Positions 1 to 6,920 of a stretch of DNA of 64,000 nucleotides are shown here, one piece after another; the first letter of the stretch is position 1, and each line of letters opens with the position of its first letter. A model generated the notes under the pieces. That model saw nothing but the letters and a program-made list of their open reading frames with translations, had not been told where the DNA came from and did no database searches. This stretch comes from Paenibacillus sp. LHD-117 (GTDB lineage Bacteria > Bacillota > Bacilli > Paenibacillales > Paenibacillaceae), in NCBI RefSeq assembly GCF_030929555.1, contig NZ_JAVFVT010000014.1:1-64000 (forward strand), read 5' to 3'. The position numbers and the translations under genes were made by a program.

Positions 1-85
1 AGGATCATTCGTGCGAAGCATAAAAACACCGCGCTTTCTATGGAATGGTTTCTACCCTCATTATACCATATTAACGCGGTGATTT

Positions 86-187
86 ATTGAAGTTTTTGAA
101 TTTCTCAACAGCCTGATATTTGCAGGATGTTCGGCGAGCGGAGGCGAAAATGCTGGCGCTGAGTCGGTTATCTTGTGCAAAAAATAG
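86..187 (+). pseudogene. possible remnant of a lipoprotein signal region
   Basis: A short open stretch between a TGA at about 80 and a TAG at 185-187 encodes a hydrophobic run followed by LIFAGCSASGGENAGAE. This looks like a lipobox (L-x-F-A-G-C) followed by the Gly/Ser/Asn-rich linker typical of Gram-positive binding lipoproteins. There is no start codon with a ribosome site, and the frame closes 17 residues after the cysteine, at the foot of a terminator hairpin. It may be a decayed 5' end of a binding-protein gene, but chance is a real alternative in so short a stretch. Confidence 0.2.
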
Positions 188-230
188 GGCCGTCCCTAAG
201 TCATTTATGACTTTCGGGACAGCCCTTTTT
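187..230. terminator. bidirectional intrinsic terminator after the opuA operon
   Basis: GGGC-GTCCC-AGTCAT pairs with ATGACT-GGGAC-GCCC in a nearly continuous stem (187-225). A T run follows on the plus strand, and the minus strand also runs into T residues. It lies about 90 bp beyond the stop of the binding-protein gene, so it probably ends the minus-strand opuA transcript. Confidence 0.85.
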
Positions 231-318
231 CACGCGTGATCGACGATCGCGATCGAATCACGCTTCGAATATCGCTTTTACAGCAGCAATGGCCTAACGC
301 GAGACTTGCCCTGCCGGA

Positions 319-1203
319 CTATTCCAGCCAAGCGTCAACCTTGTCGGCGTTCGCTTCGACCCAAGCTTTGGCCGCTTCCTCAGGCGATGCGCCTTCAACG
401 ATGTCGATCATGACGGCCGCCATATCGTCCGGCGTCCAGTTAAACTTGTCGAGGAAAGCGTAGGCTTCCGGCTGCGCGTCCTTCAGGCCGTTTCGCGCGA
501 CCGTATGAATCTGCTCGTCTTGGCCGTATACGCCCTTCGGATCTTCAAGGTATTTCAAATCCATCTTGGCGAACATCCAGTGCGGCGTCCAGCCGGTCAA
601 GACAATCGGCTCTTGGCTTTTATAGGCGCTCTCCAGCGCTTGCGTCATGGCGGCGGAGGAACTCTCCAGCAGCGTCCACTTGTCCTTCAAGCCGTATTCG
701 TCCAGCACGGACTCCGTCTTCATCATGAGGCCGGCGCCCGGCTCGATGCCGGTAATCGTGAAGTCGACGCCTTCCCCGACAGCCGGGTCGGTCAATTGCT
801 CGATGCTGTTCACGTCCATATAGGCCGGAACGACAAGACCTAGCTTGGTACCCTCCAGGTTCGGTCCAAGGTCCTCCAGCTTGCCTTCGTTTTCCTTCAA
901 ATAAGACTCGTGCGTCGTCGGCAGCCACGCGGCTACCATCGCGTCCGCGCTGCCGTCCGCAATGCCTGACCACATCGGGCCGGCATCCACCTGAAGCATG
1001 TCGACCGTATAGCCGAGCCGCGATTCAAGCACTTCCTTTACGACATGCGTGCTCGCGATTTCGGAATCCCAAGCGACATAGGCTAGCTTGATTTCCTTTT
1101 TGGCATCTTTGCCGCCCGTACTCCCGTTATTGCCGTTGGCCGAGCAGCCTGCAAGCAGGGCCGCCACGAGTACGACAGCCGCGATTATAGATCCTTTTTT
1201 CAT
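319..1203 (-). CDS. opuAC: glycine betaine/proline ABC transporter, substrate-binding lipoprotein
   Basis: This is the extracellular ligand-binding subunit of an OpuA-type osmoprotectant importer, 294 residues. The N-terminus MKKGSIIAAVVLVAALLAGCS is a signal peptide with a perfect lipobox, so the mature protein is lipid-anchored at Cys20. The body reads as the OpuAC/ProX family (IKLAYVAWDSEIASTHVVKEVLE, then ADAMVAAWLPTTHESY and VLTGWTPHWMFAKMDLKYLEDP). Tryptophans in such segments form the aromatic cage for quaternary amines in this family. It is the last gene of the opuAA-opuAB-opuAC order and is followed by a strong terminator. The compatible solute (betaine, proline betaine or carnitine) cannot be told from sequence alone. 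Confidence 0.95.
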   Translation of the reverse strand: MKKGSIIAAVVLVAALLAGCSANGNNGSTGGKDAKKEIKLAYVAWDSEIASTHVVKEVLESRLGYTVDMLQVDAGPMWSGIADGSADAMVAAWLPTTHESYLKENEGKLEDLGPNLEGTKLGLVVPAYMDVNSIEQLTDPAVGEGVDFTITGIEPGAGLMMKTESVLDEYGLKDKWTLLESSSAAMTQALESAYKSQEPIVLTGWTPHWMFAKMDLKYLEDPKGVYGQDEQIHTVARNGLKDAQPEAYAFLDKFNWTPDDMAAVMIDIVEGASPEEAAKAWVEANADKVDAWLE

Positions 1204-1239
1204 GTGGAATCTTCACTCCTTGTTGTTCAAAGTATGAAA

Positions 1240-2073
1240 TTAAGCCTTGGAACGCTTGATCACTTGCTGCGTCAAACGGTCCAATATAATGGCAAGAATA
1301 ACGATGGCGAGACCGGCTTCGAAGCCGATGCCCGTCTTCACCTGCGTTACTGCCCGGTAAACGGTAGCTCCTACGCCTTGAGCGCCGACCATCGACGCGA
1401 TGACGACCATGGACAACGATAACATGATCGTCTGGTTTACGCCGGCCATGATCGTCGGCAGCGCGATCGGCAGCTGCAGCTTCACCAGCTTCTGCCCCGG
1501 CGTTGAGCCGAAGGCGTCCGCGGCTTCGACAAGCTCGGCCGGCACTTGGCGGATGCCGAGATTCGTGAGCCGGATCGTCGGCGGGATGGCGAAAATAATG
1601 GAGGAAATGACGCCGGGCACGACGCCCAAGCTGAAGAACGTGACGGCGGGCAGCAAATAGACGAATGCCGGCATCGTCTGCATGAAGTCGAGCACCGGCG
1701 TCAGAACCCGCTGCAGCCCGTTCGAGCGCGCGCTCAGAATGCCGAGCGGAATGCCGATCAGAATGGAGATGAACGCCGCGGTGAGCACAAGCGCCAGCGT
1801 CTGCATGGTTTGGCTCCACAGCTCCAAATTATCGATGACGAGCAGGCCGACCGCGGTGAATACGCCCATCTTCCACTTTCCGATATACCAAGCAAGAGCG
1901 GCGAACAAGACGATGACGGCCAGAGGCGGCAGCCAATCGAGCGCCGCGTTCAACCCTTCGACCGTGCTTCCGATGACGAGCTTGACGAAGTCGAACAGCG
2001 GTCCCAAATTGTTCTCTAGCCATTCCTCGAGCAGCTCAATCCAATCCGCGAGCGGGATTTTAGGCAGATTCAT
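1240..2073 (-). CDS. opuAB: glycine betaine/proline ABC transporter, permease
   Basis: This is the membrane channel subunit of the betaine importer, 277 residues, with several hydrophobic helices and the conserved cytoplasmic EAA loop (ELVEAADAFGSTPGQKLVKLQLPIALPTI). I chose the ATG at 2073 because GGAGGTGG lies 9 bases upstream. An ATG six codons earlier has no ribosome site. The gene overlaps the end of the ATPase gene by 14 bases, indicating translational coupling, and is separated from the binding-protein gene by only 36 bases. The N-terminal segment before the first helix resembles that of OpuAB/ProW. Confidence 0.93.
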   Translation of the reverse strand: MNLPKIPLADWIELLEEWLENNLGPLFDFVKLVIGSTVEGLNAALDWLPPLAVIVLFAALAWYIGKWKMGVFTAVGLLVIDNLELWSQTMQTLALVLTAAFISILIGIPLGILSARSNGLQRVLTPVLDFMQTMPAFVYLLPAVTFFSLGVVPGVISSIIFAIPPTIRLTNLGIRQVPAELVEAADAFGSTPGQKLVKLQLPIALPTIMAGVNQTIMLSLSMVVIASMVGAQGVGATVYRAVTQVKTGIGFEAGLAIVILAIILDRLTQQVIKRSKA

Positions 2074-3277
2074 TGCGCGTTCCACCTCCATCCGATAAGG
2101 AGTTGGCGTTGCCGGCCAGCGCGGCCAGCACGGCTCCCTTGATGACGACGCCCTTCAGGCGTCCGCTTCCGTCGGTGACGGCTACCGGCAGCCTGGAATT
2201 GCCCATTAATTCAAACAATTCGTGAAGCAGCGCTTCCGGCGCGACGCAAGGCAATTCGCGCTGCATGGCTTCATCCAGCTTCCGGTTCTCCTTTACGGCG
2301 TTCGACGCATCTTCCGCCGTCACGATGCCGAGCAGCGTCATGGCTTTGTCGACCACGTACAGACTGGATACGCCCCGGTCCCGCATGAATTGCAGCGCGA
2401 CGCGAGGACCTCTGTCCGGCGTAATCGTCTCTGCCTTATCCATGACATGCGCGGCCGTAAGCACCTTCGACAGGTCGACGTCTTCGACGAAACGTTCGAC
2501 GTATTCGTTGGCGGGCTGCATCAGGATGTCCTCCGGCGTGCCGATTTGCACGATGCGGCCGTCCTTCATGAGCGCGATTCGATCGCCGATTCGGAGCGCT
2601 TCGTCAAGATCGTGCGTAATGAACACGATCGTTTTTTTCATCTTGCTTTGCAGTTCCAGCAGCTCATCCTGCATATCCTTGCGGATGAGCGGGTCGAGCG
2701 CGCTGAACGCTTCGTCCATGAGCAATATATCCGGATCGCTGGCGAGACCGCGAGCCAGCCCGACGCGCTGTTGCATGCCGCCGCTTAGCTGATCGGGATA
2801 ACTGTTCTCCCAGCCTTTTAGTCCGACCAATTCGAGCGATCGCATCGCCATTTCCTTGCGCGTTTTTTTGTCGATTCCCTGCACCTCGAGTCCGTACTCC
2901 ACGTTCTTGATAACCGTGCGGTGCGGGAACAACGCGAACTTTTGGAACACCATACCGATGTTTTTCCGACGGAACTCCCGAAGCTGCTCGGACGTCATCT
3001 TGCGCACATCCTGCCCTTCGAACAGCAGCTCGCCTTCCGTCGGCTCGATCAACCGATTGAGCAAACGAACGAGCGTCGACTTGCCGCTTCCCGACAAGCC
3101 CATAATGACGAAAATCTGACCCTGTTCAATCGTAAAATCCGCTTGATTGACGCCAACGGTCAGCTTCGTCTCCGCGAAAATCTTTTCCTTCGACCAACCT
3201 TTGCCGAGCAGTGGAATGGCCCTTTTCGGATCGTTGCCGAAAACTTTTGTTAGTTTTTTGGCTTCTATAATGGCCAT
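2060..3277 (-). CDS. opuAA: glycine betaine/proline ABC transporter, ATP-binding protein with CBS domains
   Basis: This is the ATPase that powers betaine uptake, 405 residues. It carries the Walker A motif GLSGSGKST, the signature LSGGMQQRVGLARGLA, Walker B DILLMDEAFSALDP and the switch histidine in VFITHDLDEA. A C-terminal region of about 125 residues (from roughly 270) reads as a CBS pair, the ionic-strength and cyclic-dinucleotide sensing module of OpuA ATPases. The N-terminal LTKVFGNDPKRAIPLL is typical of the OpuAA/ProV family. It is the first gene of the operon, transcribed from the divergent region shared with the GbsR-like gene. Confidence 0.95.
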   Translation of the reverse strand: MAIIEAKKLTKVFGNDPKRAIPLLGKGWSKEKIFAETKLTVGVNQADFTIEQGQIFVIMGLSGSGKSTLVRLLNRLIEPTEGELLFEGQDVRKMTSEQLREFRRKNIGMVFQKFALFPHRTVIKNVEYGLEVQGIDKKTRKEMAMRSLELVGLKGWENSYPDQLSGGMQQRVGLARGLASDPDILLMDEAFSALDPLIRKDMQDELLELQSKMKKTIVFITHDLDEALRIGDRIALMKDGRIVQIGTPEDILMQPANEYVERFVEDVDLSKVLTAAHVMDKAETITPDRGPRVALQFMRDRGVSSLYVVDKAMTLLGIVTAEDASNAVKENRKLDEAMQRELPCVAPEALLHELFELMGNSRLPVAVTDGSGRLKGVVIKGAVLAALAGNANSLSDGGGTRNESA

Positions 3278-3324
3278 GTGTAAGCCCCCTCTCTTGCCTC
3301 CCGTAGGAAAAATTCGACTCTTTA

Positions 3325-3354
3325 AGTGTAGTTGGATCGGATTGGTATGGTCAA
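3325..3354 (-). promoter_or_regulatory. candidate sigma-A promoter of opuA
   Basis: Read on the minus strand, TTGACC (3349-3354) and TACACT (3325-3330) are separated by 18 bases and lie about 50 bases before the opuAA start. Just outside, between this and the gbsR promoter, the sequence is rich in TTTACG/CGTAAA and CGGA/TCCG inverted repeats (about 3370-3432), a plausible operator area for the GbsR-like protein. Confidence 0.5.
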
Positions 3355-3451
3355 AGCGGCTGAGCCTTCGTAAAATACGTACAGTTTTAACTTTACGAAC
3401 TTTACATACGGAATACTCCGGATAACTCCGAAATGCTATCGGATCGCAGCC

Positions 3452-3481
3452 TTTACATGTCTATCCAATTATGCATACAAT
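3452..3481 (+). promoter_or_regulatory. candidate sigma-A promoter of the gbsR-like gene
   Basis: TTTACA (3452-3457) and TACAAT (3476-3481) are 18 bases apart, about 50 bases before the chosen start codon. Together with the opposing opuA promoter this gives an intergenic control region of about 250 bp. Confidence 0.5.
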
Positions 3482-3532
3482 AACGTATGGTACTTGAAAC
3501 AGCAGCTGCCGCTCCTTGGGAGGGAACTACAG

Positions 3533-4090
3533 ATGAACGAACTAGCAGCACTTACGGACGAGCAACGGTCGAAGCTCCTTGGCACGCGCAGGCGAGTGGT
3601 GGAATCGATCGGCAAAAATATGGATTTATACGGGATTACGTTATCCATTGGACATTTATATGGCAATATGTACTTCAATCAGGGGCCCGTCACGCTGGAC
3701 GAGATGAGCGAAACGATGGGAATGAGCAAGACGTCGATGAGCACCGGCATGCGGACGCTTCATGATTTGAAGATGATCAACAAGGTATGGGGCAAAGGCT
3801 CGCGCAAGGATCTGTACGAAGTCGAGCCGGACTGGCACCAGAACTTCGCCGATTTTTTCTCGATCAAGTGGAGGAAAGCGGTCGAGCAGAACATGAACGT
3901 CATGACAAGAACGTTAAAGGACATCGCGGGAATGATGGAGCAATACGAATCGGATGATGACTTCATGCAGGTGCTCCGGAACGATAAGGAGAAAATCGAG
4001 GATGCGCTAAGCTACTACAGATGGCTGGATCGCTTGATCGATTCGTTCGAGTCAGGCGAAATCTACGAGCTTATTCCGAAGGAACAATAA
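3533..4090 (+). CDS. gbsR: GbsR/MarR-family transcriptional regulator
   Basis: A winged-helix regulator of 185 residues of the GbsR type. GITLSIGHLYGNMYFNQGPVTLDEMSETMGMSKTSMSTGMRTLHDLKMINKVWGKGSRKDLYEVEPDW spans the helix-turn-helix and wing, roughly residues 35-100. The C-terminal half is helical. In Bacillus, GbsR is a choline-responsive repressor of betaine synthesis and choline uptake. Its divergent position beside opuA suggests it controls this importer, which is inference. The start is the ATG at 3533 with GGGAGGG eight bases upstream; an in-frame TTG at 3494 lacks a ribosome site. An intrinsic terminator follows directly. Confidence 0.88.
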   Translation: MNELAALTDEQRSKLLGTRRRVVESIGKNMDLYGITLSIGHLYGNMYFNQGPVTLDEMSETMGMSKTSMSTGMRTLHDLKMINKVWGKGSRKDLYEVEPDWHQNFADFFSIKWRKAVEQNMNVMTRTLKDIAGMMEQYESDDDFMQVLRNDKEKIEDALSYYRWLDRLIDSFESGEIYELIPKEQ

Positions 4091-4102
4091 GATTGCGATT
4101 GG

Positions 4103-4131
4103 CCGCGGGGTTCCCCCGCGGTTATTTTTTT
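4103..4131 (+). terminator. intrinsic terminator of gbsR
   Basis: CCGCGGGG (4103-4110), loop TTC, CCCCGCGG (4114-4121), then TTATTTTTTTT. It lies 12 bases after the gbsR stop. Confidence 0.92.
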
Positions 4132-4195
4132 TGGCGCGATGTTGTGGTACGCTACATTTACATAATCTACATAGGGGAAAGGGACTGATCGCAGC

Positions 4196-5452
4196 GTGAA
4201 GAAACAGAACCTAACGATACCCGCGCTGATGGATAGGCCATCGCAGCCGATGCTGGTCTTGAACGGGCAGCTCGTGCTGCGGGACCGCGTCGTCCAAGGC
4301 TCGGTCGGGATCGTCGATGGGCGCATTCATTCGATATTCGAACATGAAGGAGGGGCAGACAAAGGGGAGTCGGAAGGCCAATCGGTTGCGCGGTTCCTCG
4401 AAACGTACTCCGAAGCGGTCGTCATCGACGCCGCGGAGAAATACGTGCTTCCCGGCTTGATCGACATCCACTGCGACGCCATCGAAAAAGAAGTGCAGCC
4501 GCGGCCGGGTACGTTGTTCCCGCTGGAGCTTGCGCTGCTCGAATTCGAGCGGAAGCTTCCGCTGCACGGCATTACGACGATGTATCATTCGTTGTCGCTC
4601 GGGGTAGGACTAAGCTTAAGAGGCGATCATCTGCTTACGGGAATGGTCGAGTTGATCGGGAAGTATAACGAGCGGCGATCCATGATCCGCAATTTGATTC
4701 ATCTCCGGTTCGAGGTGTCGCATCATGCCGGCTTGCCTGTCGTGGAGCGATATATCCAAGAGGGCGCGATTCAATATTTGTCTTTCATGGACCATTCGCC
4801 AGGTTACGGACAATACCGCAAGCCGGGTTCGTTCGAGCGCTACGTGATGAAAAACCAGGGCGTAACCATGGATGAAGTAAAAATGATCGTTGACGAGCTG
4901 GCGGAACGGAGAAAAGCGGTCGATTCGGACCGGCTGCGCCGATTGGGATTGCTAGCGAGTGAGATTGGAATCGGCGTCGCATCCCATGACGACGACACGC
5001 CGGAGCAAGTCGATCGGTCCATTGGGCTCGGCGCGAACGTCAGCGAATTCCCGATTACGATGGAGACGGCGAAATATGCCGCGGGGAGAGGCATGAGCGT
5101 ATGCGTCGGAGCGCCGAATATCGTGCGCGGTGTCTCGCATGACGGAAACCTTAGCGCTTCGGAAGCCATTCGCGAAGGGGCTGCGAATATCATATGTTCG
5201 GATTATCATCCTTCTTCCTTGTTATCGGCGATCTTCAAATTAGCGGAAGAAGGAACGGCCGATCTGCCCTTGGCTGTTCGTATGGCATCCCTTCATCCGG
5301 CGCAGGCGATGCGGATCGATGACCGGTTGGGTTCCATTGAGCAGGGCAAATCGGCCGATTTGATCGTCGTAGGCCGTTATGAAGGAATACCTTGGGTGTC
5401 GGATACAATCGTTGGCGGCACTCGGGTGTACGGAGCAGCCGTCCGCTATTAG
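4196..5452 (+). CDS. phnM: PhnM-like alpha-D-ribose 1-methylphosphonate 5-triphosphate diphosphatase
   Basis: A metal-dependent amidohydrolase-fold enzyme of 418 residues. PhnM cleaves pyrophosphate from the 5-triphosphate intermediate of the carbon-phosphorus lyase pathway. The family is recognised from YVLPGLIDIHCDAIEKEVQPRPG (around residues 83-105), with the metal-binding histidine, then HGITTMYHSL, VASHDDDTPEQV and IICSDYHPSSLL. The C-terminus LGSIEQGKSADLIVVGRYEG is the usual amidohydrolase end strand. The start is a GTG preceded by GGGGAAAGGG. No other phn gene (phnGHIJKL) lies in the window, so it acts with distant genes or on another substrate. It ends 5 bases from the convergent sspI stop. 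Confidence 0.9.
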   Translation: MKKQNLTIPALMDRPSQPMLVLNGQLVLRDRVVQGSVGIVDGRIHSIFEHEGGADKGESEGQSVARFLETYSEAVVIDAAEKYVLPGLIDIHCDAIEKEVQPRPGTLFPLELALLEFERKLPLHGITTMYHSLSLGVGLSLRGDHLLTGMVELIGKYNERRSMIRNLIHLRFEVSHHAGLPVVERYIQEGAIQYLSFMDHSPGYGQYRKPGSFERYVMKNQGVTMDEVKMIVDELAERRKAVDSDRLRRLGLLASEIGIGVASHDDDTPEQVDRSIGLGANVSEFPITMETAKYAAGRGMSVCVGAPNIVRGVSHDGNLSASEAIREGAANIICSDYHPSSLLSAIFKLAEEGTADLPLAVRMASLHPAQAMRIDDRLGSIEQGKSADLIVVGRYEGIPWVSDTIVGGTRVYGAAVRY

Positions 5453-5456
5453 CAGG

Positions 5457-5705
5457 TTACGATGGAGAAGGATTAGCGGCGCCAGCGCCGGCATCCGTAT
5501 TCAGATGCTGATAAAGCGTGTCCACCAGATGCGTCTGCTCCGTCTGGCTCGATTGCTTCCAGATCATCTCGAATAGCACGCCAAGACCGGGCAGCGCCTT
5601 CTCGTCATGGTCGACCGAACCTTCGATGACTTCGGCCAGCTGTTCCTTGGAGTTGTCCTGCACGCGGTTCACGATGGCTTGTCGCAAGTCAATAATCGGA
5701 TTCAA
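5457..5705 (-). CDS. sspI: small acid-soluble spore protein I
   Basis: A forespore protein of 82 residues. DLRQAIVNRVQDNSKEQLAEVIEGSVDHDEKALPGLGVLFEMIWKQSSQTEQ matches SspI, including the diagnostic KALPGLGVLFEMIW block. The protein is slightly longer than the Bacillus form because of an Ala/Gly/Asn/Pro tail. The TTG at 5703-5705 is the likely start. On the coding strand a GGGAGG is followed by a run of T residues that ends in this TTG, which places the ribosome site at a normal distance. Upstream in-frame codons to 5759 lack support. The divergent neighbour is a TrmH-like methyltransferase, the same pairing as sspI-ysgA in Bacillus subtilis. Confidence 0.88.
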   Translation of the reverse strand: MNPIIDLRQAIVNRVQDNSKEQLAEVIEGSVDHDEKALPGLGVLFEMIWKQSSQTEQTHLVDTLYQHLNTDAGAGAANPSPS

Positions 5706-5882
5706 AAAAAAAACCTCCCGCCGGTTATCAGGTTGCGTTGCACGACTTACTATTCCCATGCCGGACGGGCTTCATCCAAGGGATCCATCGGTTTGTGGTA
5801 TACTGGACGGAGCTTGGGATAGCGGTCGCCGATGCGGCGAGACGAACCATTATATTGTAGGAATAGGCAGGGAAATCGCATA

Positions 5883-6692
5883 ATGAATCAACCATTTCAC
5901 GCATTCATCAGTTCCGTTCAGAACGACCGGGTGAAAGGCTGGGCCTCGCTCCTGGACAAAAAAAACCGGGACAAAACAGGCCAATTTCTGATCGAAGGCG
6001 TTCATCTCATCCTGGAAGCGTTCAAATCCAGCGCGGCGGTTCGTACCGTCATTTATGATGACGATAGAGGGTTGCCGAAGGAGTTATCCGATATCGCGGA
6101 ATCGCCGGAAGGGCTGGACGCTGAATGGATTCGGGCCGCTCGCCCCGTCATGGCGAAGTGCTCCGATACGGACACGCCTCCGCCTGTATTTGCGGTGGTC
6201 GATAAACTGCCGGATCGAACGGACGAGTTGTTCCGCGAAGGCAGCCTGGTCGTCGTGCTCGACGGGGTCCGCGATCCGGGCAACGTAGGCACGATCATCC
6301 GAAGCGCGGACGCGGTAGGCGCGGACGCCGTGCTGCTCGGCAAAGGCAGCGTCGATCTTTACAACCCTAAGGTCGTACGTTCCACGATGGGCTCGTTGTT
6401 CCATCTTCCGATCGTGGAAGCGGATTTGCTGCAAATGCTTCCGCAGGCGGGCGACCGCGGCATCAAGCTGGTCGGGACAAGCCTGCGGGCGGATCACAGC
6501 TGCTACGGCTACGACTGGAAGCAGCCGACTTGGCTGCTTATGGGCAACGAATCGAACGGCCTGTCGGCTTCCGTCCGCGAGCTTATGGACGAGTCGGTCA
6601 TCATTCCGATGCGCGGGGAAGCGGAGTCGCTGAACGTCGCGATGGCGACGACCGTCCTGTTGTTCGAGGCGGCAAGGCAGAGGCAGATGTAA
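5883..6692 (+). CDS. TrmH/SpoU-family RNA 2'-O-methyltransferase
   Basis: A SPOUT-fold SAM-dependent RNA methyltransferase of 269 residues. The N-terminal substrate-binding part contains DKTGQFLIEGVHLILEA. The three SpoU motifs follow: LDGVRDPGNVGTIIRSADAVGADAVLL, LMGNESNGLS and IIPMRGEAESLNVAMATTVLLFEAAR, which form the trefoil knot and SAM site. The target (rRNA or tRNA ribose) is not determinable. In Bacillus the orthologue ysgA lies between sspI and pheST. Here pheST is absent and a sugar-sensing kinase gene follows, so the conserved order ends at this gene. The ATG at 5883 begins MNQPFHAFISS. Confidence 0.88.
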   Translation: MNQPFHAFISSVQNDRVKGWASLLDKKNRDKTGQFLIEGVHLILEAFKSSAAVRTVIYDDDRGLPKELSDIAESPEGLDAEWIRAARPVMAKCSDTDTPPPVFAVVDKLPDRTDELFREGSLVVVLDGVRDPGNVGTIIRSADAVGADAVLLGKGSVDLYNPKVVRSTMGSLFHLPIVEADLLQMLPQAGDRGIKLVGTSLRADHSCYGYDWKQPTWLLMGNESNGLSASVRELMDESVIIPMRGEAESLNVAMATTVLLFEAARQRQM

Positions 6693-6765
6693 ACAAGGCT
6701 GGCTCTGGCAGCTGCGTACGGTATTTTTAAGAAGAATAGGCGCCAAAAGGGCGTTTGGCAGGAAC

Positions 6766-6797
6766 GACTTGCGAATCCATTCGCAGGTCTTTTTTTT
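6766..6797 (+). terminator. intrinsic terminator of the RNA methyltransferase gene
   Basis: GACTTGCGA pairs with TCGCAGGTC (one G-U pair) around a six-base loop, followed by eight T residues. Confidence 0.8.
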
Positions 6798-6869
6798 CTC
6801 TTGGCCGGCATGTGCATTTCTACGATTCCTCCCTCCGCTATGCCTTCAACCCCGTAGAATTAGCTACAC

Positions 6870-6883
6870 TGAAAGCGCTGTAT
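6870..6883 (+). promoter_or_regulatory. cre-like catabolite control box
   Basis: TGAAAGCGCTGTAT matches 12 of 14 positions of the CcpA site consensus TGWAANCGNTNWCA. It lies about 40 bases before the kinase start and just upstream of a TATAGT (-10-like) sequence. The match is by eye. Confidence 0.35.
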
Positions 6884-6920
6884 CCATGCTATAGTACAAA
6901 TAGTAGCGGGAGGTGCGACT

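Noticed and set aside
6693-6800. T-box leader, because pheST follows this gene pair in Bacillus
   Set aside because: No T-box core sequence and no synthetase gene follow; the hairpin with T run is an ordinary terminator.
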